A stretch of 64,000 nucleotides of DNA from Pseudeuparius sepicola (Eukaryota > Arthropoda > Insecta > Coleoptera > Anthribidae). Position numbers and translations under genes: made by a program. The notes beneath the pieces are model-generated. The model saw only the letters and a program-made list of their open reading frames with translations. It had not been told where the DNA came from and made no database searches. The DNA lies in the NCBI GenBank assembly GCA_963920635.1, contig OY987305.1, positions 11,943,153 to 12,007,152 of the forward strand, given 5' to 3'. Each line of letters opens with the position of its first letter. Within the stretch, counting starts at the first letter, position 1. Positions 35,561 to 49,018 of this stretch are shown here, one piece after another.

Positions 35561-35754
35561 AATATAATTATTAATATTCGCAAATTCAAATCCGCACCCA
35601 GGGCCTAGATTTTTGGCCATTCGTTTGCCAAGGAAGATGCAAACGTTCGCAAAATAAACGAATAATGGAAAATTACTTGTTTGCGTTTGTTTTCAATTAG
35701 ACACCAGAGGCGGCAGAGGCTGCCGCTGCGGTCGCGGTCAAACGTTAGTTATTT

Positions 35755-36250
35755 TTCGAAAAAACTATCGATAGTATCGGTAGTACTATCGGAATGTTCA
35801 AAGTCTTTTTTAATTGTAAAAAGGACAGTAAAACTGCCAAATAAATATTATGCACCTCCACCCAAACCCAAAAAAAACAATAATTAATAATTTATAATCA
35901 ATTGACCGTGAATCTGTAATCAACAATAGTACTAATTACTAATCTGCCTGTGTAGTAAACCACAAAACACAAAACGAAAATATATAGCCCTGTTGTTCTT
36001 TCTTTATATCAAGTTCATACACATAACAATCATAACCGTTTGTGCATGATGTGTCATGTGTCGCAAAAAACGCACGATAAATAGCAATTAGCACCTAACC
36101 AAGTACAAGGGCAGGAAGACTACGAACTACTGGTCTTCTCCACCAGATGGCGCCACCTGTACGATACTATCGATAGTCTAGAAAACTATCGATATTTTCG
36201 AGAGTCAAAAACTATCGATACTATCGATAGTGCTCTCGATAGTTTTCCAC
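35755..36250. repeat. Right-arm insertion with TATCGATA clusters at both ends
   Basis: The left cluster (35763-35795) and right cluster (about 36163-36243) contain repeated ctatcgatag palindromes, at least five in all. TATCGATA is the DREF-binding element of fly promoters, and repeated subterminal palindromes are also typical of some MITEs. The left arm lacks this block. Between the clusters is AT-rich non-coding sequence. Confidence 0.55.
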
Positions 36251-36704
36251 CTCTATTCTATACACCATCCTTTCCTTGGGCGGTATGGAACTTCCTTCTA
36301 ACCTATATATTTTGTGCTTCCTTCCATCTTCCATCTTGGTTCTTTACAATCATATTATTTGTATTTTATATGTTTACAATATTATTATAACTTATAACCG
36401 CCCATGGACTCAATCAACGTTATATAACTAAAGTTCAAGCCGGCTTGTGGTGAATAAATAAAAATCATAGCATTTTTTTTTAATTAGATAATTGTACTCT
36501 AATAAAAGTTATTGCGTTTGCTACTTGCTATGTGGGCTTTTAAATAACGGACATTTTAGTACTAATAAAAGACTACTGTGAAACAAAGATTAGCAAAATT
36601 GCGCTTTCAACAAGGTAACGTGAGCCGGTGTTAGATAAGATTTATTTTACATGGTATTCCATACTTTGCCTGGTTACTAATGTGTATTTTTTTGTTTGTT
36701 GCAG

Positions 36705-38620
<1,916 letters not shown>

Positions 38621-38804
38621 TAAGTATCATTTACAATAATTATCGATTTTTAATCATTTGTTTTCGGTAAATCAAATGCGAAAAAATAAAATTTCAAATC
38701 GTTAATATGGCTAATAATGTGACGAGATTCGCCGTATTATCAATAATTAAATGAAAAAATGCTGAATAGTTATTTTTCTGAAATCAGGATAAAAGAAGTT
38801 TATT

Positions 38805-39115
38805 AGGCAAAATAATTTAAAGAGGGTCACCCATCCATGAGCCAAACACCCGTCGTTGCTTTGCCTCTATATCGCTCTACTTAAATCAAGCACGATGCGG
38901 TAGGTACGGCACAAGAACGCTGTAAACGGTACGGAGCAACTGGCTTGCAGTAGTCCTCTGGCCCCTCTCTTGCAGTCTACATAGAAAATATTATCGTAGT
39001 TCAAACGATCAAAACATTGAAACAATGCGTTGTTATAGGTACCTACCAATTCCGCAGTGAGGCTGAAAAGCTAAATTTTACTTTATTGGTCGGGTTTTGA
39101 ATATCTATAAGTAAA
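38805..39115 (-). repeat. 5S rRNA-like interspersed repeat, right arm
   Basis: Inverse of 29100-29420; the 5S-like part is at about 38826-38872 on the minus strand. The few differences from the left copy include 'cccgtcgttgctttgcc' (closer to the 5S consensus aagcaacg) against 'atgacgggc' on the left. Confidence 0.55.
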
Positions 39116-39446
39116 TCTGTTCAAATAGAACTGATAGCAGGCTGCCCTCATTATAAATTCAAGAACTACCTGGGTCCGACAAAAAGATTTGCCATTTGTT
39201 CAATGTATTTATCTGCCTAATAAAGGAAATTATAAGCCACAGACAGAGGGTGGGTTGCAAAATAGTTTGTTTGGATTAAGGGACAAGTAAGGAAAATAAA
39301 AAGTATATTCATTTATTATCGTTTTCACCTGTTCCTAAAACCAACGGAACCATTTTGCAAAAATATTAAATTTTGAGACACTATTAAAACAAACTATTTG
39401 ATATTTGTAGTAATGATGGCAATACAATTTCACAAAGAGAATTTTA

Positions 39447-40150
39447 TTTATTAAAGTAATAGTACAATTCAAAATATAAAGGATCGTCTTCGGAAAATTC
39501 GGAAGAGTTGTCATGTTCTAAGGCAATAATAAGAGGCTCAATTTCCAGTGTGTTGTCAATCAATTCATCAAGATTCCACATTTTATTTTCTTCCGCAATA
39601 ACATGTTAGCATTTCGCCAACTTTCTGCAGTAATAATGTCCAGTGAATTGATCATCAGCTGCCGTACATCCTTAAGCTTATAAGTAGCGTTATGTCTTGC
39701 AACATGCCCTTTCATTTGGGCCCATATAAGCTCTATGGGGTTAAACTCACAATGGTATGGCGGCAGGCGTTGCACAATTATGCCACGTTCTTTTGCCATT
39801 TCGTCGACTACATGCTTCTTAAATCCTGACCTATGTAGCCGGACTATTTTTAAAAGTTCTTTTTTCACCCTTCCATCTTCAAATTGCAGCCCCTTCTCGT
39901 TTAGCCATTCAATAATATTCGATTTTTTCCAAGAACTCATTAAAAGCTTCTCCACTAGTCTAGAATGATAACTTGCATTATCAATTACGAGTATGGAATT
40001 ATTTGGTATCCGCTCTATCATTTGCTGAAAATATTCTTAAAATACATCAGCCGTCATTTCCTTGTGATAATCTCTGGTAGAATTGGATTGAAAGTCTAAT
40101 AAACTGCCATCTAGAAATCCATCTTCGCTTCTAGCATGTGTTATTATTAA
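39447..40150 (-). pseudogene. Tc1/IS630-like DDE transposase, C-terminal part, right arm
   Basis: Mirror of 27998-28702. LVIDNASYHS and the NPIELIWAQMK motif are intact. A short deletion near 39600 (RNAIQHVIAEEN becomes RNANMLLRKK) shifts the frame, removing the acidic tail seen in the left copy, and the start again follows a stop. The 39735-39968 plus-strand frame is its shadow. Confidence 0.87.
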
Positions 40151-41489
40151 CCTACGACCTTTTCCAGAGGCACATAATTAGAGTTTTAATAATTGCCTGT
40201 ATTAAATTTGCCAGGAATTAAGATAATTACCTACATCCTAAATATTATTCATAGTTGCCTCAAAAAGGGCATTAATATTGTAATCTTATAAAAATATAAC
40301 TTCCTACTTTTATTTTCAACGTGTAAATAGTTAAATTAGCCATGAAAATATAGTAGTTGTCTGAAAGAGATTTTGGCAATAAAAAAAAACAAAATATGAC
40401 AATGCCAGATAAAATTTTTATCAATTTTAATATTTTGATAGTTGATAGCCACTGTCTACTTAGTAAATTCCTAAAATATACATATACTTTTTGTAGCAGA
40501 AATGGGTGAAAATGTAGGATAGGGAGAATGAAATTGAAAATTTAACTCCACAAGAGCCGCAAATAATAATAATGTATTACCTATAAAATCAGCAAAAACA
40601 TAAAGAACAATTTTATTTTCAATTTAAGAAATGAATTAATGAATACTTTTCATCTCAATAATTATTATCATGATATACTCATTGCGTAATATATTATTGA
40701 CTAAATAAATCGCAATTTAAAATTTTACAAAAGCTACAAACTGGACATTCTGGGTAATATATTATACCTAAAAAGAACTACGCAAATAATGTTCTGATAA
40801 TGCATAATTTGAAGATTGACAAAATCAGTTTATAAACGCTTTAAATAATTTAATGTTTATTTGTGTATTTTTTTAAACGAATAATTCCAAATTATTCTAG
40901 CTACCTTACCCATATTTAAAACACCACAAAACTACTTAAAACATTAAACAAAACAGGTGACAATAGAAATGTTTTCATCCCTCAATTTCCACCCCTTTCC
41001 ATTGGGCGATTTTGTCCAAAAGCGATCTTCCTTTTTGTCATTTTAGAACATTGTTAGCGTATTAGTGAAGATAATTTTTGTTTAATTACTTTGCCGCAGA
41101 GATATTTCCACTCTCGTGTTGTTACAGATCCGGTTGTTAATGAGCAGTGCCGGATGATGTCGGCAGTGTCGTCAGCCTACCCTACTCCTCTGGCAGGCAA
41201 CTTGTCTGTGGAGGGAGTAGGTGACTAACTGAACAGGTAAAGCACTTTTCATTTGATCACGATTGGGAAAATATTGGGCACAAAGAATTTCGCATTCCCT
41301 ACCACATATTTTTGTCTTATCGCATGCCCTATACATAAACTGGTTAGGTTTACCAGGAAAATATGAAATACACATTTTGAATGAATACACCAAAAAATTT
41401 TTACCACCTGTTTCTTTTAAAAGTCCAGACTAATTTGGAGTAAGTTCTTCTCGGAATAAAATAATTGCAGAGAATGGTTGAATGCAATT
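40151..41489. other. Right-arm non-coding sequence
   Basis: Mirrors 26680-27995, including one of the four copies of the 26690-26900 repeat (about 41280-41470). No gene; the 41172-41393 frame belongs to this repeat. Confidence 0.5.
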
Positions 41490-41494
41490 TGTTA

Positions 41495-41590
41495 CATGTC
41501 ATTAATGGCTTCAAACACTTCACTGTATCTGCCCCTGCCTAGTTTTTGCACCGGTTGGTAGTCATCTTGCTGGCCCCAGTCTACGATGAT
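41495..41590 (-). pseudogene. Distal CK2 alpha exon fragment, right arm
   Basis: Minus-strand mirror of 26585-26670. A ccggttggta change and one extra A in the tttttgcacc stretch shift the frame. The junction after GAAGCCATTAAT carries four extra bases (tgacatgtaacaaat) relative to the left copy. Confidence 0.75.
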
Positions 41591-41990
41591 GTCACAGAAT
41601 TAAAGAACAAATAAAATAAAGGATGTCTTAAAATTCATATAATGGATGGGACAAAGCCAAAATGACTTTAATCGTCTCAGGAGAGACTCTACTGTGAATT
41701 CCCAAAAACCTTGGTCCAAGTTTTAATATTCGGGAGTATCTGTATCGTAGTAATGACGTAATATTAACGCTAGTTTTATTACTTATTTTTTTCTGTCATT
41801 TTTTATGTATATTTACTAATGTTGAATTTCCGTAAATGGAGCTACATATTTTTGTACGTTATTAAAATAATGCAAAATTGACGTTATAGGTCATTTGTGG
41901 TTAACTGGGTATCGTAGTAATGACGTAATATTAATGCTAGTTTTATTGCTTGTGTTTCTATGTCATTTTTGATGCATTTACAAATGTTAT

Positions 41991-42794
41991 TTATATTGAA
42001 CTAATATTTCGACCGTCAATATTTCGACTTATAAGTCGAAACTTTTAAGCTTCGAGTTATAAGTCGAAATATTGACCGTCAATATTTAAAAATTTAAAAA
42101 ATCATTTTTTCGGAATCTACGTCTAGCATCAAAAACTAAGGTCAGATTCGTGTTCAGGGACCTCGAAAATAGGGGGTAACCAAAACTTCAAAAAAATCGG
42201 GGGACAGTACACCACGGGAAACAATTACCTACCCAAGCCTTTCCCAAAAAATGTCAACGAACATAGTGATCAGTTTCAATAAAAAAATTTCTTGATTATT
42301 TTTTTATCCCCCCTCCCAAAGCCAATGTCTGGGTACGCCACTGATCCTGTGTCAGAGAAACTTCTCGTTCGAAGCTTTCGTCTTCGATTACCCGGGACAT
42401 CCTCAGGGCGCGACGATCACACTGAGTCTGGCTTTTCAGAGAGATCAAAGAAGTGAGCAGACTTTCCCATATAGCATCTAATATTTTTGGAATATGCACA
42501 GTAAGTTCCTAATGTGCAAAAAATATTCCCCCATATTTATAAAACATTGTTACAATATTTTACGAAATTTGTTCAGTAACTACATATAACCAAGATATTT
42601 GTTAATCGCAGATACACATATAATATCACAGACATATATAGCTTAGCGAAGCTATATATGTCTGTGATAATATGTAATTCAAAGTCATCGGGAGACTCCG
42701 ATAACTTTGATGTAATTAGATGAATGGGTATTTCCACAATATCTTGTGTGTAACATACACCTAACTTAGTGGTTCTATAAATATTTACAAATTG
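41991..42794. other. Non-coding; tcgaaat palindromes and a possible hAT-type end
   Basis: 42003-42090 has mirrored units (aatatttcgaccgtcaatat, cgacttataagtcgaaa, and their inverses), the same 'cgacttataagtcgaaat' theme as in the element at 59-60 kb. At about 42305-42344 a run of C followed by gggtacgccactga looks like the right end of a CAGTGGCG-type DNA element; no left end was found. No gene. Confidence 0.45.
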
Positions 42795-43267
42795 AACATT
42801 TAACTTAATTGTTAGGTGTTTCACGTCCTTCAGTGTTCATGTTGAAAATTCAGAGGGATAGGACATAAATAAATGCAACCTTTTAAAACAATTGCCGACG
42901 TTTCGTCAATATATTTTACTTTTTCAAGGCTAAAAAGAAAAACACAATGTCGTAAGAACTACAGAAAAAAAGACGAAATACAATACAAACCGAACAAGAA
43001 AGTAAAAAACTCACCAAGTTAAATCAGTTGAATATTATAGCACTTATGAAAACATTGTTAAAGACCATATAGACAATTGAAAGACACATTGTTACCGTAA
43101 ATGCACACGTTATAAATAAATAAAGTGAAAATGGAACCACACACTCGAGCAGGAAAGGTAGAATGAGGATAGTTTCTTTAAATTGAATGTGGAAAAAAAT
43201 AATAATACAATTGGTACGTTCATATACACAGTGTGTCCGCATGTGAGTGGCGATCTCACCTCAAATA

Positions 43268-44071
43268 TTAGTTCGTTATTCTCGCGTTGTTTTTTTTTTT
43301 TGATAAATCCAACAAATTACTATATACTATGCTCAAATTTTGTGTATCCGTTCTACAGTTTACAGTCTCATTAAGTCTAATATGTATCATCTCGCTAACA
43401 TTTCTCTTAAACCAGTTTGTTTCTCTATCTAAAATATTGGCATTGTCATAGTCAAATAGATGGCCCTCCTCAAAATGATGTGCTGCCAGAGCTGTTTTTT
43501 GTTTTTTATTTTTAAATTTGTCATTACAGTCATATTTGTGCTGTTTTATTCTGGTCTTCAAATGTTGTTTAATTTGACCCACGTAGGACTTTGAACACTC
43601 ACTGCATGGTATTTTATAAACGATATTAGAACATTCACCTTTAGGAGTTTTGTCCTTGAGTCGTGAGAATAATGAATTCGTGGTTTTTGTATTATAATAT
43701 GCTAGTTGGATTGATTTTGACATATTTCTAATCATGTGAGCAATTTTGTGAGAAAGACCCGGAATGAAAGGAATTTTGAAATATCTGTGACCAGTGGTAG
43801 CGCTGTTGGACATAGTTGTTAATATTTGTGAGTTGTTACTGTTACTAGGATTATATTCATTTATAATATTATTTACAAACGTCGTAGGGTAATTGTTTAG
43901 TTTTAAAATTTTTTTTATCTTCACAAGATTGTCTTTGTGGTATTCTGGGCTACTAAGCTTGGTTGATCTAAAAATTAAATTTTTACCTACTGCAATTTTT
44001 TGTGACTTGGGGTTATTTATACAAAAAAAACCGCGAGAATAACGAACTAATATTTGAGGTGAGATCGCCAC
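43268..44071 (-). CDS. Penelope-like ORF: linker plus GIY-YIG endonuclease, RT core missing
   Basis: 267 codons without a stop. Residues about 40-130 look like the region downstream of the reverse-transcriptase core (NLVKIKKILKLNNYPTTFVN). From about residue 150 a Cys-bearing linker leads into the endonuclease: IVYKIPCSECSKSYVGQIK (the 'GIY...YIG' pair appears as VYK...YVG), then LKTRIKQHKYDC, ALAAHHFEEGHLFDYDN and ETNWFKRNVSEMIHIRL. Penelope endonucleases nick DNA for target-primed reverse transcription. The first about 15 residues come from the inverted terminal repeat, so the apparent ATG is not the original start. With no RT domain the copy cannot move by itself. Confidence 0.9.
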   Translation of the reverse strand: MAISPQILVRYSRGFFCINNPKSQKIAVGKNLIFRSTKLSSPEYHKDNLVKIKKILKLNNYPTTFVNNIINEYNPSNSNNSQILTTMSNSATTGHRYFKIPFIPGLSHKIAHMIRNMSKSIQLAYYNTKTTNSLFSRLKDKTPKGECSNIVYKIPCSECSKSYVGQIKQHLKTRIKQHKYDCNDKFKNKKQKTALAAHHFEEGHLFDYDNANILDRETNWFKRNVSEMIHIRLNETVNCRTDTQNLSIVYSNLLDLSKKKNNARITN

Positions 44072-44377
44072 TCACATGCGGACACACTGTGTATATGAAC
44101 GTACCAATTGTATTATTATTTTTTTCCACATTCAATTTAAAGAAACTATCCTCATTCTACCTTTCCTGCTTGAGTGTGTGGTTCCATTTTCGCTTTATTT
44201 ATTTATAACGTGTGCATTTACGGTAACAATGTGTCTTTCAATTGTCTATCAATGTTTTCATAAGTGCTATAATATTCAACTGATTTAACTTGGTGAGTTT
44301 TTTACTTTCTTGTTCGGTTTGTATTGTATTTCGTCTTTTTTTCTGTAGTTCTTACAACATTGTGTTTTTCTTTTTAG

Positions 44378-44413
44378 CCTTGAAAAAAGTCAAAATATAT
44401 TGACGAAACGTCG
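44378..44413 (+). ncRNA. Degenerate hammerhead-ribozyme-like motif in the Penelope terminal repeat
   Basis: ccttgaaaaaa precedes gtcaaaatatattgac, a perfect 5 bp stem with a 6-base loop, followed by gaaacgtcgg. This is the stem II and GAAAC layout of Penelope hammerheads, but the CUGAUGA core is altered (cttgaaaa). The inverted copy (about 42893-42928, minus strand) has lost one base of the stem. Probably inactive. Confidence 0.45.
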
Positions 44414-44483
44414 GCAATTGTTTTAAAAGGTTGCATCTATTTATTTATGTCCTATCCCTGTGAATTTTCAACATTTAACTTAA

Positions 44484-44680
44484 ATTCACCTTAGGAATGT
44501 GCAATTTGGAATATTGCTAAATAGAATATTCATACAGCGAATATCTTATGAATGTTCACAAATGGTTGCATACAAGACATTCACGATATACTTATCTTAT
44601 GAATGTTCACGAGTGGCAACAACTGGAATATCATGACGTCACCGAGATTCTAGCTTACACTATTTTTAGGAAATATTTCC
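44484..44680. other. Repeated gaatgttca units
   Basis: Several 'cttatgaatgttcac' units (44545-44610) occur about 60 bp apart. Similar 'gaatattc/gaatgttc' words recur to about 45050, suggesting one AT-rich repeat that contains the tRNA-like sequence. Confidence 0.4.
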
Positions 44681-44683
44681 AAG

Positions 44684-44756
44684 TACGTCGATGGCTCAGT
44701 TGATCAGAGCATTGAACTTGTAAATCGATGGTCGTATGTTCGAATCCTGCAACTGG
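44684..44756 (+). tRNA. tRNA-Thr-like sequence (pseudogene or tRNA-derived SINE head)
   Basis: It has an A box (tggctcagttga), a D-arm (ggctcagttgatcagagc), an anticodon loop cttgtaa with anticodon TGT (44719-44721), and a B box with T loop (gttcgaatcc). The acceptor arms do not pair, and the T stem and anticodon stem each have mismatches, so it is not a working tRNA. A SINE head or a decayed tRNA gene are both possible. Confidence 0.6.
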
Positions 44757-46809
44757 CATTAGCGTTTCTTTTTATTTTATAATATACACGTGAATATTAA
44801 ATGCATATACATAGAACATACAAAAATGCTTCTGAAGTTTTCAAATAAATCTTCAATGAATATTTGTGGAACATACATTCAAGATATTTGTGAATATTTA
44901 TAACACGTGAAATAGTACCTTCAAAAAGCGAACACCTGAATTTTGCCTGAATGTTCAGATAATGTTTCTACAGTTTTTATGAATATTCCTACAATATGCA
45001 TGTTCTCTGAAAAAATATCAGAATATTCCGCCAATGTAATTTTGCTATATGGGTAGTATTTCTAGACTTTGGTTATACATCCCAACAGTCTACATCCCAC
45101 ATCTCGAGAATTAATTACGTGGATAATAGGTATCACGATCAACACCATAATACTCTCGATACATACCTTACCAAGTCACATAGGCATCCCCTTTGGGTCC
45201 CGTTGTAAGCCAATTATGGTGTTGATGAACTCCGACAGGGTCCATAATAAATATCTACGTCTATATTGACAGAAAAGAAAAATTTGAAAAATTAAACACA
45301 TGCAAGCGTAAGCACTAAAATGAAAGCTGCCGGAAAGAAAGGCATCACCATATCCATGTCAACACTACCAACTGCTTGGTTCAAAATTCAAACGGGAAAC
45401 GAAATTTCCCAAACAGAGGCGCCATCTACGTGAGCTAAAAACAGAGGCGTCCCGAAACCTGCACAACTGGGTTTGTTGTTGCAAAAAAGTATGTTTTATT
45501 TTGTTCTGAATGTTACGATAAAAATCGAATCATTTAAATAGTAAAAAGATAAAATAAGTATTATTACTGAAAGAAACATAAGATAATTTACGGTAAAACT
45601 AGAACAGTCTTGTCGAAGAAAGAGGGAAAGTGTTTGGGGCTGTGTCGAGTAATTAGAAAAAAACTCTTTAACTAATTTAATATAAAACTCCACAAATAGT
45701 AAACAAGTCTACCATAAAAATAGTTATTAATAGAAACGGATCATTAATTATATATACCCCGTACACCCCTGAGTGGCCGTCGTAAAGGAAGACTTTCGTT
45801 TTGCCGACTAAGCGCATGTCAAATGAACTTGGTTGGTGGCGCTGATGGTACAAAGTGCGCGAAATACTTTTTTTTTTAACTGGAGAACGCTACCAAAATA
45901 CAACGTTAGACCAAAATAAACCCTTTTAAAAGTTCAAGCGGCTTCAAAAGATACCTACGTGAGCAATGTTGGAGGTGGATATACAGAAAAATACGGCATG
46001 CGCCGGCATACAGAACCATTAAGTATTTTGTGGCATACAGTAGAACGAAATTTCAGGCTTGGAAGTTATAGACATAATTTAACACAACAAAACAAAAATT
46101 ATTACACCATACACCATCACTGTCGTCTGACAATTTTGTTTTTCATAGTTTCGCACATCAGTAAGAACAAAAGTCTAAAGGAAATGGAAATGAAACAAAT
46201 ATTACAAAAAAAAATTTAACAAGGCTAATAATTGGGAAATTAATGGCATAACCAAAATTAATAATCATAATATATTTACCTAGGTAAATTAGCAAGCTTG
46301 CTGAAATAACTAAACATAAACCACCGCTAAACTTCGATACGACCTTTTTTATGTTGCAATTATTTATAAAAGGTACTCTCCATTTACAACGCAAAAATGA
46401 TCAGTTTTCAAGAAAAAACACTTAACTACTAAAAAATAATAGGTAGTAAAGCAAATGTACGCTATCTTATTACTGATATTTTATGTTCTATGTAAGTAAT
46501 AAGCGATGATTATTTTGATTAAAATTGATTTCACCGTTTCGGAGATATTACAGGAAAACCTTCTTGAAGGTTTAACTTTATAGCACAAAAAGTTTCGAAA
46601 AATGTCTCACGAAAAAATTTTATACATTTTAGTCTTTTTTTTGTCCGAACTAATCGTCCTTCAAATATCTCCCAATACTTCTGAGACAGTATATTCTAAC
46701 ATAATAAAAGTGATTTTAAACATAAGAGATATTACACATCAGGTTAAAAATTTTTGTATTTGGTAGGTATGTACCTGTAGCAGGTACACAGCTTAATAAT
46801 ATCTAAGCT
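44757..46809. other. No gene recognised
   Basis: AT-rich. Small frames at 45069-45269, 45959-46219 and 46158-46394 have no recognisable motif. A shift to slightly higher GC at 45300-45470 is unexplained. Confidence 0.4.
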
Positions 46810-46833
46810 GTGGCATGCAGGGTTGGGAATGTA

Positions 46834-48139
46834 CACTGAAAGAATTCCAAGTGAGTTGCTTTGCTAAGATTTTGTTTGCTGCGGTAAATAGATATTATGC
46901 TGTCATAGCAAAAAAAAATTGCTGTGGCAAGTAAACCTGTTTTGCTAAAACTTCTTTGCTACCACAGCAAAATTTTTACTTGCGGTTAAAGGATAGGTCA
47001 CTAGAAATTCCTTTTAGTGAGCCCACTTACATGTCGTTTTGTTACTACAGGTGACTTCAGTCTGCTGCAATGCACTCAACTGCTCATTTGTGGCTAGTGA
47101 GCCCTCACTTACAACAAGTGAGTTGCTTTGCTAAAATTAACGGTGAGTTCCAAATGCGCTTGCGCCAGCTGGCAAGCCTGAGCCCGCCAGGCGGCCCCGC
47201 CGCAGTCGTCGCGCAGTTGCTGGTCCGTGATGATCGTACTGATCGTCTAGACCTAGACAGCTCTGGCATCATTGTTTTCTGGGAACATTGCCGTCTTTGA
47301 AGGTACGTAAAAATTAATATTTTCATACTTAATGTCCGCTTGGTAGCACATTATCATTATATTATACATAATCTGGCATCCTGTCAAAAGTATAAAACAT
47401 AGCGCAGCCAGATTTTTTGTTTTTCCTGTAGTTTTCCCATTTCATGTTTTCTTTATAACATGTTGAGTCATTCACTACAAATCCCTAATATATTCTTATT
47501 ACTTGGCCGTCTCAATCTCAAAGATATTTTTTGTGGACACGTAGGGTGTGTAAGGCTAGGTGTAGAAGAAACCTGTAGCGTTGCCGCCTGAACAACATGT
47601 TATTAAAAAAACATGAAATGGGAAAACTACAGGAAAAACAAAAAATCTGGCTGCGCTATGTTTTACACTTTTGACAGGATGCAGATTATGTATAATATAA
47701 TGATAATGTGCTACGAAGAGGACATTAAGTCTGAAGATATTAATTTTTACATACCTTTAAAGACGCCAGCAACAAATAAATTTTTTGATATGGTAGTTAA
47801 GCAACTCACTTGTGGCTAGAGGGCAGCTTACCTGTCATTAATGAGCTGATTCAATTACAGCAACAAAACCTACATAACCACAATCAAATTATTTGCTATG
47901 GTAGCTAAGCAACTCACTTGTGGTTAGTGAGCTGACTCACTTGCCTTAATACAAGAGTTGAATTATCACAGCATAGTGATTTTCAACAAATTTGCTTACT
48001 TACTGCAATTGAGTTGTCTTTAGCAAAGCGTGCTTTGCTGCGGTAGCAAAGTAGGTAACTCACTCGCGCCTATTTAATGCAGATATTTTGCTGCGGTAAT
48101 TGAGTTCTTACTAACCGTAGCAAAGTAATTCTTTCAGTG
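46834..48139. mobile_element. 1.3 kb DNA element with subterminal repeats, nested in the hAT element
   Basis: The ends cactgaaagaatt are mirrored and flanked by TA (46832-46833 and 48140-48141). Both end regions are filled with copies of words such as 'caagtgagtt', 'ttagcaaagc' and 'gctgcggtag' in both orientations. Further in, about 47285-47460 is the reverse complement of 47580-47765, forming a hairpin arm around a short spacer. A GC-rich segment (47150-47290) lies between. Confidence 0.82.
47150..47290. other. GC-rich passenger segment inside the nested element
   Basis: About 140 bp with gcgccagctggcaagcctga and ggcggccccgccgc stands out from the AT-rich element. The + frame 47070-47300 reads through it (RLRQLASLSPPGGPAAVVAQ, then LLVRDDRTDRLDLDSSG), and the minus frame is also open. 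It may be a captured host exon fragment; I cannot name the source. Confidence 0.45.
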
Positions 48140-49018
48140 TAGCGAAAATTTTATATTAATTACATTAACTACATTAACTACGTAATTAATTCGAAATGTA
48201 GTTAACTCTGTGTAGTTAATGTAATAAATGATTTGATTGGTTGATTGAAGGTCATTTTTGTCGATAGTCGACGTCAACACACGCTCTTTAACCTCACTTT
48301 ACATTTACAATAATTTGTACAAAAGAGAATCATGGCTAGACGAAAATACCACAATAAATATGAAGAACTGAAATTTCTCAGCACAAAATTAGGTATTGTC
48401 CTGTCCAAGATTGAATTTAAGTTGCAAATTTTTATTTTTATTTGATATTTTATAAATAAAAATAATTATTTTTCTTTTAACTTAGTTCTTTTATTAATTT
48501 TTTACACCTAATATCAATGAACATAAACAATAATGAATATGTAAAATTTTAATAAATGAACAGTGAATAATGTAAAATGTGAGCATGTAAACGTAAAATC
48601 TTTTTATTCTTATGCATTTCAAAGTCATCATTCGACTCATCATCAATCATCAGTGACATCAGTATCATCACCGAAATCACCCTGTAAAAATTTAGGACGG
48701 TCAATTCAATACTCATACTCAATACAATATGCTATCATTGCCATTGCTATCTATTAGACTAGGACTAGATATAATAATAATTTAATAATACTGAATACTT
48801 AGATATTTACCTAAACAATTTGAGAATAAAAGAATTAAACAAATTATTAATAAATTTTATTTCTTCAAATAAGGTATTTTAAATGTTTAAATTTTGCGTA
48901 GTTGACACGTAATTAAAGTTATGTAGTTGATGTAGTTAATTGTACAAAAACATGACGTAGTCAAACTACGGTAATTAATTGCGTAAATAATGTCATATTA
49001 ACTACGTTCCCAACCCTG

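Larger units (their letters stand above)
42809..44469 (-). mobile_element. 5'-truncated Penelope-like retroelement
   Basis: The unit is flanked by a perfect 14 bp duplication, aacatttaacttaa (42795-42808 and 44470-44483). Roughly 42840-43262 is the reverse complement of 44050-44460, i.e. a terminal repeat on the 3' side (minus-strand sense) and an inverted partial copy on the 5' side, an arrangement typical of truncated Penelope elements. Between them is an ORF with a GIY-YIG endonuclease; the reverse-transcriptase core is missing. Both terminal repeats contain the gacgaaacgtcggcaa motif typical of Penelope hammerhead ribozymes. Confidence 0.9.
46818..49018. mobile_element. hAT-type non-autonomous element split by a later insertion
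   Basis: The left end cagggttgggaatgta and right end tacgttcccaaccctg are inverted repeats. They are flanked by gtggcatg (46810-46817) and gtggcaag (49019-49026), an 8 bp duplication with one mismatch. Inside the right part are many 'tagttaa/ttaactac' words (48150-48240 and 48900-49005), as in subterminal repeats. The second element (46834-48139) sits 16 bp from the left end; without it this element is about 0.9 kb. No transposase frame remains. Confidence 0.85.

Noticed and set aside
44684..44756. Functional tRNA-Thr(TGT) gene
   Set aside because: The acceptor stem does not pair and two other stems carry mismatches.
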